NCBI RefSeq assembly: GCF_002154225.1
Contig: NZ_MTSE01000001.1
Coordinates: forward strand, 248,001-312,000
DNA from: Hymenobacter crusticola
GTDB lineage: Bacteria > Bacteroidota > Bacteroidia > Cytophagales > Hymenobacteraceae
DNA: 64,000 bases
Direction of reading: 5' to 3'
In this document: piece after piece, positions 16,842-24,692 of the stretch
How positions within the stretch are numbered: position 1 is the stretch's first letter
Layout of the letters: each line of letters begins with the position of its first letter
Made by a program: the position numbers and the translations under genes
The notes under the pieces: model-generated
Told to the model about the DNA's origin: nothing
What the model saw: only the letters and a program-made list of their open reading frames with translations
Database searches by the model: none

Positions 16842-17732
16842 ATGTATACGCTTAACAGCAAGCAGCCGGTACCGGTTTACCCGCTCGAGCAGAACAATGC
16901 CACTGGGAATAATTCGTTTTCGATCGTGCACTCGGAAGGCGCGTTGGTTTATGAAGAAAACCTGCTGATTCCGCACCGCAAGGCGCATTACATGCTGGTA
17001 TTTGTGAAGCATAACCGCGGCCGTCATTGGGTGGATATGACCGCTTACGAGCGCAAAGACAACGCGCTTTACTTCACAGCTCCCCACCAAATTTTGGTCA
17101 AAGAGGCTGCCACGCCCTTTTGGGGCACCTACCTGACGTTCACAAACGAGTTTCTGGCCTTGCAGCAAAATGCGGCCTTGCGGGAGCTACCGCTGATTCA
17201 GAATCCGCACAACGGGCACGAGCTGCTACTCACGGCTGCCGATATGAGCTTTGCGGAGGAGCTGCTGACCAGAATTGAGGTTGAGCACAACCGCCCCGGC
17301 GAGTGGCAACACCGCATGCTCACCGCCTACCTCACAGTGCTGCTCACGTACCTGAGCCGGCTCTACACGGAGCAGTTTCCGGGCAACGAGCCCTCGGCCG
17401 ACCAGCGTTTGCTGAGAACCTATCGGGCCAAGGTAGAGGAGTGCTTTCGCGAGCTGCACGAGGTGGGCGCGTATGCGGCGCTGTTGCACATTTCGGCGGG
17501 GCATCTGAGCGAAGTGGTGAAAGCCCAAAGCGGCCGACCGGCCATCAAACACCTGCACGAACGCCTGGTACTCGAAGCCAAGCGCCTGCTGCTTTACACG
17601 CCGCTTTCGCTCAAGGAACTCGCCTTCGACCTCGGTTTTTCGGATGCGTCCTACTTCAACCGCTTCTTCAAGCGTGAAACCGGCATCACCCCGGCCGAGT
17701 TCCGCACTACCATCCGCAAAATGTACCAGTAA
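16842..17732 (+). CDS. AraC-family transcriptional regulator
   Basis: About 296 residues from ATG 16842; an upstream GTG at 16818 is an alternative start. An N-terminal cupin-like region is followed by the AraC DNA-binding domain with LSLKELAFDLGFSDASYFNRF and ETGITPAEFR near the C-terminus. It lies 84 bases upstream of an SDR gene on the same strand, and that gene has its own -7 box, so the regulator may control it. It is a distant paralogue of the divergent AraC gene at 15726. Confidence 0.93.
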   Translation: MYTLNSKQPVPVYPLEQNNATGNNSFSIVHSEGALVYEENLLIPHRKAHYMLVFVKHNRGRHWVDMTAYERKDNALYFTAPHQILVKEAATPFWGTYLTFTNEFLALQQNAALRELPLIQNPHNGHELLLTAADMSFAEELLTRIEVEHNRPGEWQHRMLTAYLTVLLTYLSRLYTEQFPGNEPSADQRLLRTYRAKVEECFRELHEVGAYAALLHISAGHLSEVVKAQSGRPAIKHLHERLVLEAKRLLLYTPLSLKELAFDLGFSDASYFNRFFKRETGITPAEFRTTIRKMYQ

Positions 17733-17771
17733 TACCGCAGAATGGGTACCAGCCGCGCCAGTGGCGCCCAG

Positions 17772-17779
17772 TAATTTTG
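17772..17779 (+). promoter_or_regulatory. -7 box of the SDR gene
   Basis: TAATTTTG matches the Bacteroidota TAnnTTTG consensus and lies 37 bases before the SDR start. The -33 element is not clear. Confidence 0.45.
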
Positions 17780-17816
17780 TACTGTTCACTCATCAACCAG
17801 TTGACCACCATCCCAA

Positions 17817-18554
17817 ATGAAGACAGTACTTATTACCGGCGCCAACAAAAGTATCGGCTTTGAAACGGCCCGTCAGTTGCTCCAGCAGGGTTATTACGTG
17901 TACCTAGGTAGCCGCGACCTAGCAAAAGGCCAACAAGCCGTTGACCAACTGAAAGCGGAAGGCCTTTCGGAGGTGGAGCCCATCCAGATCGATGTAGCCG
18001 ATAGCGCCTCCATCGCCGCTGCTCGCGAAACCCTAGGGCAGAAAACGCAGGTGCTCGACGTGCTCATCAACAACGCCGGCATTCTCGGTGCTCCGTCGCA
18101 GCCGGCGCTAACCAGTAGCGTTAGCATGATCAAAGAAGTGTTTGATACCAACGTGTTCGGCGTGATCGAAGTAACGCAAGCCTTTATCGACTTGCTGCGG
18201 GAGTCGCCCGAGCCGCGCATCGTCAACGTCACGTCGGGGCTAGGTTCGCTCACGCTGCACAACGATCCTTCCTGGAAGTATTACCCCGTGAAAGGCGCCG
18301 CCTATCAGCCGTCTAAAGCTGCTTTGAACGCCTACACGATTATGTTGGCCTACGAGCTGCGTGATACGCCCTTCAAAGTCAACGCCGTCGACCCTGGCTA
18401 TACGGCCACCGATTTCAACCATCACAGCGGCCCCGGCAGCGTGCAAGATGCCGCCGCCCGCGTGGTAAAAGCAGCCGTGCTAGGTCCGGATGGCCCAACT
18501 AGCCAGTTCTTCAGCGAGGATAATGGGCCAGAGACGGGCATCAGCCCCTGGTAA
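17817..18554 (+). CDS. Short-chain dehydrogenase/reductase (SDR)
   Basis: 245 residues, the length of classical SDRs. The NADP(H)-binding glycine motif is TGANKSIGFETA (residues 7-18), NNAG is present in LINNAGILG, the catalytic Ser lies in VNVTSGLGSL and the Tyr-Lys pair in YQPSKAALN. The Arg in YLGSRD after beta-2 favours NADPH. Carbonyl-reductase-type members of this subgroup reduce small aldehydes and ketones; the substrate is not predictable. Probably under control of the upstream AraC gene. Confidence 0.93.
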   Translation: MKTVLITGANKSIGFETARQLLQQGYYVYLGSRDLAKGQQAVDQLKAEGLSEVEPIQIDVADSASIAAARETLGQKTQVLDVLINNAGILGAPSQPALTSSVSMIKEVFDTNVFGVIEVTQAFIDLLRESPEPRIVNVTSGLGSLTLHNDPSWKYYPVKGAAYQPSKAALNAYTIMLAYELRDTPFKVNAVDPGYTATDFNHHSGPGSVQDAAARVVKAAVLGPDGPTSQFFSEDNGPETGISPW

Positions 18555-18573
18555 GCTTCTAATAGAGAAACAC

Positions 18574-18699
18574 AACGCCATACGGGGCTAGTTGGGCTTC
18601 TCTACCGCGATGCTACTCCAAGTTCCTCTCTTTTGGAGAGAGCCTAGGCTGAGGCATAACAAAGCGGTAGAGAAGCTTCAACTAGCTCCGTATGGCGTT
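18574..18699. repeat. Long imperfect inverted repeat with 55-base loop
   Basis: Arms of about 35 bases (18574-18608 and 18664-18699) pair with two interruptions: a G/A difference and a GG/AAG difference. The 55-base loop has its own small stem (CTCCAA/TTGGAG). It lies between convergent genes and could be a terminator, but the large structured loop is unlike the tight stems elsewhere here and recalls a MITE or a structured RNA. Confidence 0.6.
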
Positions 18700-18717
18700 T
18701 TCGGTTGTTGTCGAATC

Positions 18718-19578
18718 CTAACCGAGTGCCTCTAGCTGCTGCATATCTTGCGCCGTGAGTTCCAGGGAAGCCGCTCGCATGTTATCTTCTAGGTGAGCAA
18801 TGCTGCCGGTACCCGGAATCGGCAAGATGTTCGGCGCATGGTGCAGCAGCCAGCTCAGGGCAATTTGGCGCGCCGAAACCTGGTGCCGCGCAGCCACTTG
18901 GTCGACGACGTCCATTGCGTGCGCCATCCCGCCGCCCAGGGGAAACCACGGAATAAAAGCAATGCCCTGCTCGCGGCAGTAGGCTAGCACGGGCTCCGCA
19001 GCGCGGTCGAAGAGGCTGTAGCGGTTCTGGACCGAAACCACCGGAAAGAACTGCTGGGCCAGCTGAATATCCTCAACGGACACTTCCGACAAACCTAGGT
19101 GCCGCACCAAGCCTTGGCGCTGGGCTTCGGCTAGAAACGTGAACGTGCGCTCGGCGGGCACCCTAGGATCGAGGCGGTGCAACTGGTAGAGGTCGAGGCG
19201 CTCGAGCTTGAGGCGACGCAGGCTACCGTGCAGGGCATCGTGTAGATGCTGCGGCGTGCCATCGAGCAACACCCCCTCCGGCGGCGGGCCAAAGCTCACG
19301 CATCCGCCCTTGGTGCCAATTACCAACTCGGCGGCGTAGGGGTGCAGAGCTTCGGCAATCAGTTCCTCCGACACGAAGGGGCCGTACATATCGGCCGTAT
19401 CAATGAAAGTTATGCCTAGCTCCACCACCCGGCGCAACAGCGCATGTATGGCGGGCCGGTCGGCGGGTTGCCCCCAGGCGGGCTGCTTCGTAATGCGCAT
19501 CGCGCCAAAGCCGAGCCGATTGATGGATAAGTCGCCTCCTAATAAAAACGTGTTTTTTGCAGACAATGCGTTGTCCAT
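18718..19578 (-). CDS. Aldo-keto reductase
   Basis: About 286 residues from ATG 19578; an in-frame upstream ATG at 19632 would extend through an inverted repeat and is less likely. TIM-barrel landmarks include GFGAMRIT, the catalytic Asp and Tyr in FIDTADMYGP, the Lys in VIGTKGG and the His in LYQLHRLD. The C-terminal NADPH-binding part includes LPIPGTGSIAHLEDN. Related members reduce small aldehydes. It is convergent with the SDR gene; both are oxidoreductases, so a shared role in carbonyl detoxification is possible. Confidence 0.92.
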   Translation of the reverse strand: MDNALSAKNTFLLGGDLSINRLGFGAMRITKQPAWGQPADRPAIHALLRRVVELGITFIDTADMYGPFVSEELIAEALHPYAAELVIGTKGGCVSFGPPPEGVLLDGTPQHLHDALHGSLRRLKLERLDLYQLHRLDPRVPAERTFTFLAEAQRQGLVRHLGLSEVSVEDIQLAQQFFPVVSVQNRYSLFDRAAEPVLAYCREQGIAFIPWFPLGGGMAHAMDVVDQVAARHQVSARQIALSWLLHHAPNILPIPGTGSIAHLEDNMRAASLELTAQDMQQLEALG

Positions 19579-19599
19579 GAGTGCGGTCGTGTATATAGT

Positions 19600-19637
19600 G
19601 AATTTTGCCCTACTAGGCATTCTACAGGGCAAAATTC
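19600..19637. promoter_or_regulatory. Perfect palindrome upstream of the aldo-keto reductase, operator candidate
   Basis: Arms GAATTTTGCCCT (19600-19611) and AGGGCAAAATTC (19626-19637) are perfect 12-base complements with a 14-base spacer, beginning 22 bases upstream of the chosen reductase start. The second arm read on the minus strand contains GAATTTTG, close to a -7 box. It could be a repressor site or a leader hairpin. Confidence 0.45.
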
Positions 19638-19831
19638 GACGACCGGACCGCTTGCGCAGCTATCCGAATTCCGGTTTGTGTGGCACAAATTGTGGAACCG
19701 GCTAGTGCCTAACGGCGGCTAGGTCAGGCTACGCAGTATGGGGCTAGCCTCCTGGGTACGGCGGAGGCTTTTCGGCACTAATTCCCAAACGCTCTGCCAG
19801 CTACACCCCTCGCTTTTGCGGCGCCCTTCTG

Positions 19832-20965
19832 CTACAAGAGCAGCACGTCGATGCGGTGGGCATGTACCATGTCGAGCGTCGCCGACCAGGCAAAGACGGT
19901 GAAGTAGCCATCTTGGGAGGCCACCAGCGCTATCGAATCGCGCTGATCGTGCACAAACTGGGCGGCGGCTAGGTGCCGTGTGCCGCCGTTTTGGGCCGGG
20001 TGCATCCGCTTGGCAATGCTGCCCACCACCGGCTCCGACAACACCATTCTGTCGACCGGTGTGCTTGCTTCGGCGCGGGTAACTTTCGCCCCGAAAGCCA
20101 GCAAGTCATACTCCTGCGTAATCACGGTGGCCCCATCGACGGCCGTAAAGCCTCCCACAATGGTGATGGTATGCTGGAGTTTATCTTGCCATTTGCGCCG
20201 GCTCTGGTCTTGCTGCTGCACGTCGGCAATGCCGGTGTAGGCGGGCACTACGGGGTACACCATGGGCTGCACAATAGATTCTTTCCAACGGTTGCTGCCG
20301 GGCGGCACCACGAGCACCAAGCCGCCCCGGCCGTGGGCGCGCATGACGGCCGCCAGCTCCACGAGCACCGTATTGGTTTCGCCCGTGGAAGTGAGCAGGC
20401 CGCGGTCGGGCAGAAATGCTTGCAGGGCGGGGCAGTCGTTTACGGCAGCGTTTTCGGCGTCTACCATTTGCAGCTGATCTCCGCGGAGGATGGCAACGTT
20501 GACGAACTTACCAAACCCATCGGAGCGGCGGTGCTTGATCACGAGCAGACCAGGCTCTACCACTTCCAGCACGAAGCACAGGGGCGGGATATTGGTAGCG
20601 GTACCCCACACGTAGAGGCCTTCCTCATCGTGCCACACACCTAGGTGGATGCCGGGCTGCTCAACGGCCGGGGCTAGCTTCAGTAAGTTGTAGGGCGTGA
20701 GGCGTCGGCGCTGGCCGAATAACAGCGGGTACTGCGCGCCATCGGGCGGCAACAAAGCCAGCGAAATCTTGGGCGGGTGCCCTTCTTCCCGGCGCAGGCT
20801 AGCCCAGAAGGCCGCATCAATAACGGCTTCTACCAGGTAAGGCTCCGGTTTCAGCGCCAGAAACGGTTCCTCCTGCGGCTTGGCCGCGGCCCGGTGCCGA
20901 GCGAAATGCGCTTCAACCATAGGAGCGACCATGCGGGCCGCCAAATACGAAGGTTCGGACAACAT
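19832..20965 (-). CDS. DisA/DAC-fold nucleotide cyclase-like protein with DACNV-type sensor region
   Basis: 377 residues from ATG 20965; the upstream extension of the frame looks non-coding. The C-terminal 120 residues resemble the diadenylate cyclase (DisA_N) domain: FTAVDGATVI gives the DGA motif (about 277-279), and GGTRHLAAAQF (about 327-337) aligns with the TRHRAA motif that contacts ATP, followed by DSIALVASQDGYFTVF like the VVSEETG strand pair. The last Arg of RHR is Leu here. The first 230 residues resemble the sensor domain called DACNV, described beside DAC domains. It may make c-di-AMP or another nucleotide signal, or be a degenerate sensor. Confidence 0.75.
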   Translation of the reverse strand: MLSEPSYLAARMVAPMVEAHFARHRAAAKPQEEPFLALKPEPYLVEAVIDAAFWASLRREEGHPPKISLALLPPDGAQYPLLFGQRRRLTPYNLLKLAPAVEQPGIHLGVWHDEEGLYVWGTATNIPPLCFVLEVVEPGLLVIKHRRSDGFGKFVNVAILRGDQLQMVDAENAAVNDCPALQAFLPDRGLLTSTGETNTVLVELAAVMRAHGRGGLVLVVPPGSNRWKESIVQPMVYPVVPAYTGIADVQQQDQSRRKWQDKLQHTITIVGGFTAVDGATVITQEYDLLAFGAKVTRAEASTPVDRMVLSEPVVGSIAKRMHPAQNGGTRHLAAAQFVHDQRDSIALVASQDGYFTVFAWSATLDMVHAHRIDVLLL

Positions 20966-21163
20966 AGGGGCAATAACAAGGCTTTTTGGTTGCGAACCTA
21001 CTCTACGCGAAGTCGGCGGGAGCGTTTGCGTGTTAAAAACACGCCTAACCAGCAAACATCTTCGTGCCAGCCACTTATTTTCACTGGCTACAACGGGTTC
21101 TGTTGCGCCGCCGCAATTGCTCGCGTAGCCATCCCCCAGCACCTCTACCCCACCCCCGACGTT

Positions 21164-22495
21164 GTGAAACCGCGTACCTGGCTCCCTTACCTAGCTTTTA
21201 GTTTCCTTGCCCTTGCGGCTTGCCCTAGGGCAAGAGCCCAAACGCGGCCAGCGGCCACAGCTCACGCCCTCACAAAGGGCAGCTGGCAGCAGCTCGCCAC
21301 CGACGCGTCCCGAACCGGCAAACCGGCGTGGCGCCCTATGCTCACGTACGTGGCGCACTTGCACCAGCAGGGCACGCACCCCGCCGCCTGGCCCTTCGAC
21401 TACGAATGGGAAGACCTAGGCCCCGGCTACGTGTACGGCAACGCGTTCGGGCACTGGGATGTGGTGCACGAAACGCTCGACGTGCTTCCCTCCTACCCCG
21501 AGCACGCGCTGCACCAGCTCCTGAATGACATCAAGAACCAGGAGCCCAGCGGACTGCTGCCCGGCTCCATCTACATGCCCGGCGGTATGTCGGGGCGCGA
21601 CTCGGTGACGTGGAACAAGAACACGCAAGGCCACCCGCCGCTCTGGCCCTTGGCGGTGCAAGACTATGTCAAGCAAACCAACGATAGCGCCGTTATCCGG
21701 ACCTTCTACACACCGCTGGTTCGGCAGATAGCGTGGTTTGAGAACAACCGCAAGGCAGAGGGTGAGGGTTTTTTCTACAACGACATTCTGCTGAAGAAGT
21801 GGGAGAGCGGCGTCGACGAGGGTATCCGTTTCGATGAAGTAGCGAAAGGCCCCCTAGCCTGCGTCGACGCCACTAGCCACGTATATGCGCTCTACCAAAT
21901 TGCGGCGCGGTGGGCGCGGCAGCTAGGGCTAGAGGCAAGCTATTACGAGAAGCGCACCAACGAACTGCGCACGTTTATCCAGACGGGCTTGTATGTGCCG
22001 GCCGATGGCATGTTCTACGACATCTGGGCCGTGAAAAACCCCGCGCTGCGCAACCTACCCTTCGAAAGCATGTGGCCGCTCGTGATGGGCGCCGCCACGC
22101 CGGAGCAAGCCAACCGCTACATTGATAGCTACTTACTAAACAAAACGGTTTTCCTAACCGACCACCCGATTGCCACCGTTGGACGGCGCGACCCGAAGTT
22201 TGAGCTGCGCATGTGGCGCGGGCCGGCCTGGAACAGCATGGCGTATTGGGCCGCCCGCGGCTGCCTCAACTACGGCCGAAAAGATGCCGCCAAGATCATT
22301 CTGGAAAAAGCCTTGGACGACTCAGCCAAGCAGTTCAAGCGCACCGGTACCATTTGGGAATTCTATAACCCCTTGGGTGGCAAACCCGAAGATGTGAAGC
22401 GCAAGCCCAGCACCCAATACAACACGCCCTGCCGCGACTACCTAGGTCACAACCCACTGATCGAAATGGCTAGGCTGTATGACTCCATCAAGTAA
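21164..22495 (+). CDS. Exported MGH1/trehalase-like (alpha/alpha)6-barrel glycoside hydrolase
   Basis: 443 residues from GTG 21164; the upstream part of the open frame overlaps the divergent DAC gene and looks spurious. A signal peptide (about 1-26, ending RARA) precedes an (alpha/alpha)6-barrel domain with motifs of the GH63/trehalase-like superfamily: FGHWDVVHETL, KWESGVDEGIRFDEV (a likely catalytic acid region), ATSHVYALYQIA, MWRGPAWNSMAYWA and the C-terminal TIWEFYNP. Family members cleave alpha-glucosides, mannosylglycerate or related sugars. Probably periplasmic. The substrate is not determined. Confidence 0.85.
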   Translation: MKPRTWLPYLAFSFLALAACPRARAQTRPAATAHALTKGSWQQLATDASRTGKPAWRPMLTYVAHLHQQGTHPAAWPFDYEWEDLGPGYVYGNAFGHWDVVHETLDVLPSYPEHALHQLLNDIKNQEPSGLLPGSIYMPGGMSGRDSVTWNKNTQGHPPLWPLAVQDYVKQTNDSAVIRTFYTPLVRQIAWFENNRKAEGEGFFYNDILLKKWESGVDEGIRFDEVAKGPLACVDATSHVYALYQIAARWARQLGLEASYYEKRTNELRTFIQTGLYVPADGMFYDIWAVKNPALRNLPFESMWPLVMGAATPEQANRYIDSYLLNKTVFLTDHPIATVGRRDPKFELRMWRGPAWNSMAYWAARGCLNYGRKDAAKIILEKALDDSAKQFKRTGTIWEFYNPLGGKPEDVKRKPSTQYNTPCRDYLGHNPLIEMARLYDSIK

Positions 22496-22798
22496 CCGCA
22501 GCTAGCCACTTCCGTGCTGGTGCCGAAAGCGGAAGCGCTGAAACAGGCGTCGGTGCAAAAGCTAACAACGGCACACTTAGCGGCTGAGGCACTGTGAGAG
22601 ATTTAGTCACTTTTTTGCCTCTGCAAGGCAGCGTGTGCCAGTGACCTAGGTAGCTCCCTATTAATATGCACCGCTTGTACTATTCAAGCCTGTTTATCGT
22701 TTAACTTATTGGTGCTCTTAGCCATTAGGGCACCTAGCCTGGCTAGCCCGGTTAGGTTGAGCGCCCATTATTATTCTCCACCATTATCGAATGCACTT
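22496..22798. other. Intergenic gap, no clear feature
   Basis: 303 bases between the glycosidase and the next exported protein. I see no strong hairpin, promoter match or small gene. CTAG tetramers are frequent here. Confidence 0.5.
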
Positions 22799-23368
22799 AT
22801 GAAAACAGCAATGTTGAAAGGCGGGCTGCTGATCGGCGCCGTCTTGACTCTATCCTCTTATGACGTGCCCACTGGCTGGTTCATTGCCGGCAGTCAGCCC
22901 AAGCAGTATGAGATGGGCGTTGACAAAGGCGCGGGACAGGCTGGCAAGAATGCCGCAACTATCAAATCAATCGACGCCGGCGCCGATGGCTTTGGTACGC
23001 TCATGCAGAACAGCGCGCCGGGGAAATACCTAGGTAAGCGCATTCGGCTGACGGGCTATATGAAGTCGAAAGATGTGACAGGCTGGGCCGGACTCTGGTT
23101 GCGTGTTGACCAAACGAGCCCGTACAAGCTGCTGGCTTTCGACAACATGCAGAGTCGGGCCGTGAAAGGCACCACCGACTGGAAGAAATATGAAATCGTG
23201 CTGGATGTGCCTGCCCAAGCTACCAACATTGCCTACGGCGCTTTGCTCGACAAAACAGGTCAGGTTTGGTTCGACAATCTGAACTTTGAAATAGTAGACG
23301 CCAGTGTGCCTACCACGGCCAAGAGCAAGACTCCCGAAGCGCCTGTCAACCTGAACTTTGAAGAGTAG
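22799..23368 (+). CDS. Exported beta-sandwich protein, CBM-like
   Basis: 189 residues from ATG 22799. A hydrophobic N-terminus (residues 8-22) suggests export. Residues 25-165 resemble a jelly-roll module that in other bacteria is found alone or fused to AraC-type regulators: TGWFIAGSQPKQYEMG, DGFGTLMQN, GKRIRLTGYMKSKDV, WAGLWLRVD, LAFDNMQSRAVKGTTDWKKY and VWFDNLNFEIV. The closing WFDNLNFE motif is typical of carbohydrate-binding-like sandwiches. The last 25 residues are a low-complexity tail. Function unknown; glycan or ligand binding is inferred from fold only. Confidence 0.75.
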   Translation: MKTAMLKGGLLIGAVLTLSSYDVPTGWFIAGSQPKQYEMGVDKGAGQAGKNAATIKSIDAGADGFGTLMQNSAPGKYLGKRIRLTGYMKSKDVTGWAGLWLRVDQTSPYKLLAFDNMQSRAVKGTTDWKKYEIVLDVPAQATNIAYGALLDKTGQVWFDNLNFEIVDASVPTTAKSKTPEAPVNLNFEE

Positions 23369-23530
23369 CAGTAGGCCAGCAAGTTGCCGTGGCTTGAGCT
23401 AGCTTTCCGGAGAACCACTCTGATGAGGGTGCGAGGCACTCGTTGCATGTTAGCCGCGCGTGCTTCTCGATTACAGTTCAACTCTCGCTAGCTTTGGCGA
23501 CTTTCTATTTTCCATTAGTCGCCTTACCTC

Positions 23531-24499
23531 ATGTCTCAGCCACCCAACGATTCCGCCGAAAAAGAGAGCATGCACCCGCGCAATCGGCACCGCGGGCGCT
23601 ACGATTTTGCGCAACTCACGCAAAGCGTACCCGAGCTAGGTTCGTTTGTGGCTGAGAATGCCCACGGTGAGGCCAGCATCGATTTTGCGAATCCGGACGC
23701 GGTGAAAGCCCTGAACAAGGCCTTGCTCAAGCAGTTCTACGGCATTCAGCTTTGGGATATTCCGGCAGGCTACTTAGCCCCGCCCATCCCCGGCCGCGCC
23801 GATTATGTACACTATCTGGCCGATCTGCTCGGCTCCGTGAACGACGGGGCAGTGCCTACCGGCAAGCGCGTCCGGGTGCTCGATGTCGGGGTGGGTGCCA
23901 ACTGCATCTACCCCATCATCGGGCACCGCGCGTATGGTTGGCGCTTCATTGGCACCGATGTCGACCCCGTGGCCATTCGGGTAGCCAAGCAGATTGTGGC
24001 CAGCAACACCGTGCTGACTGGTGCCGTGGACTTGCGGCTGCAACCCTCGTCTACCAACATCTTCGTCGGCATCACCAAGCCCAAAGAGGTGTTCGACCTC
24101 ACGATGTGTAATCCGCCGTTTCACGGCTCCCAAGCCGAGGCCGAAGCCAGCACCCGCCGCAAAGAGCACAACCTAGGTACCAGCAAAGGCCCCGAGCCTA
24201 CCCCAAACTTTGGGGGTAAGCCAGGCGAATTGTGGTATCCCGGCGGCGAGGCCACCTTCTTGTGGCGCATGGCGGAAGAAAGCGTGTTGTTCCGCAACGA
24301 GGTGCTGTGGTTTACGGCCCTGGTATCCAAGAAAGAAACGCTGCCAGGGCTGTATAAGTCGCTGCAAAAGCTAGGTGCCGTCGACGTGCGCACCATCCCG
24401 ATGGCCCAGGGGCAGAAAGTCAGCCGCATCGTGGCCTGGACGTATCTGACCGCCGAGCAGCAGCAGGCGTGGCGCGAAAAGCGGTGGGCAACGCAGTAA
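23531..24499 (+). CDS. rlmF: RlmF, 23S rRNA (adenine-1618-N6)-methyltransferase
   Basis: 322 residues. The N-terminus HPRNRHRGRYDFAQL is characteristic of RlmF, followed by the SAM-binding strand VRVLDVGVGANCIYPI and the catalytic NPPF motif in LTMCNPPFHGS used by N6-adenine methyltransferases. The enzyme methylates A1618 of 23S rRNA (E. coli numbering). Length matches the family. Start ATG 23531 leaves a short Ser/Glu-rich leader before the conserved part; an internal ATG just before HPRNRH is a second possibility. Confidence 0.95.
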   Translation: MSQPPNDSAEKESMHPRNRHRGRYDFAQLTQSVPELGSFVAENAHGEASIDFANPDAVKALNKALLKQFYGIQLWDIPAGYLAPPIPGRADYVHYLADLLGSVNDGAVPTGKRVRVLDVGVGANCIYPIIGHRAYGWRFIGTDVDPVAIRVAKQIVASNTVLTGAVDLRLQPSSTNIFVGITKPKEVFDLTMCNPPFHGSQAEAEASTRRKEHNLGTSKGPEPTPNFGGKPGELWYPGGEATFLWRMAEESVLFRNEVLWFTALVSKKETLPGLYKSLQKLGAVDVRTIPMAQGQKVSRIVAWTYLTAEQQQAWREKRWATQ

Positions 24500-24583
24500 G
24501 AGCTAGCCTAGGCAATCAGTGATTTACGTCTAGTGCTCCAAGTGCGGTACTCTCAAACACGCACCTGTTTCCTTTTTATTAAA

Positions 24584-24617
24584 AAAGACCACCCTTGCCG
24601 GTGGTCTTTCTTTTTTA
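24584..24617 (+). terminator. Intrinsic terminator after rlmF
   Basis: Ten-base perfect stem AAAGACCACC/GGTGGTCTTT with a six-base loop, followed by CTTTTTT. Confidence 0.8.
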
Positions 24618-24621
24618 CAAC

Positions 24622-24629
24622 TATCTTTG
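24622..24629 (+). promoter_or_regulatory. -7 box of the glucanase gene
   Basis: TATCTTTG matches TAnnTTTG and lies 63 bases before the chosen glucanase start, just after the rlmF terminator. Confidence 0.4.
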
Positions 24630-24692
24630 AAAACCACCAACTCTAATCCGTTGGTAGCAAGCGCCCTACCTAACCTATTCACTATTCTTTTC

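Noticed and set aside
19745..19772. Small hairpin GCCTCC/GGAGGC followed by TTTT
   Set aside because: The T-run is on the plus strand, where no gene ends; as a terminator for the minus-strand DAC gene the orientation is wrong.
19973..20644. Plus-strand open frame of 223 codons opposite the DAC-like gene
   Set aside because: His/Arg/Gly-rich composition and complete overlap with the recognised minus-strand gene indicate a shadow.
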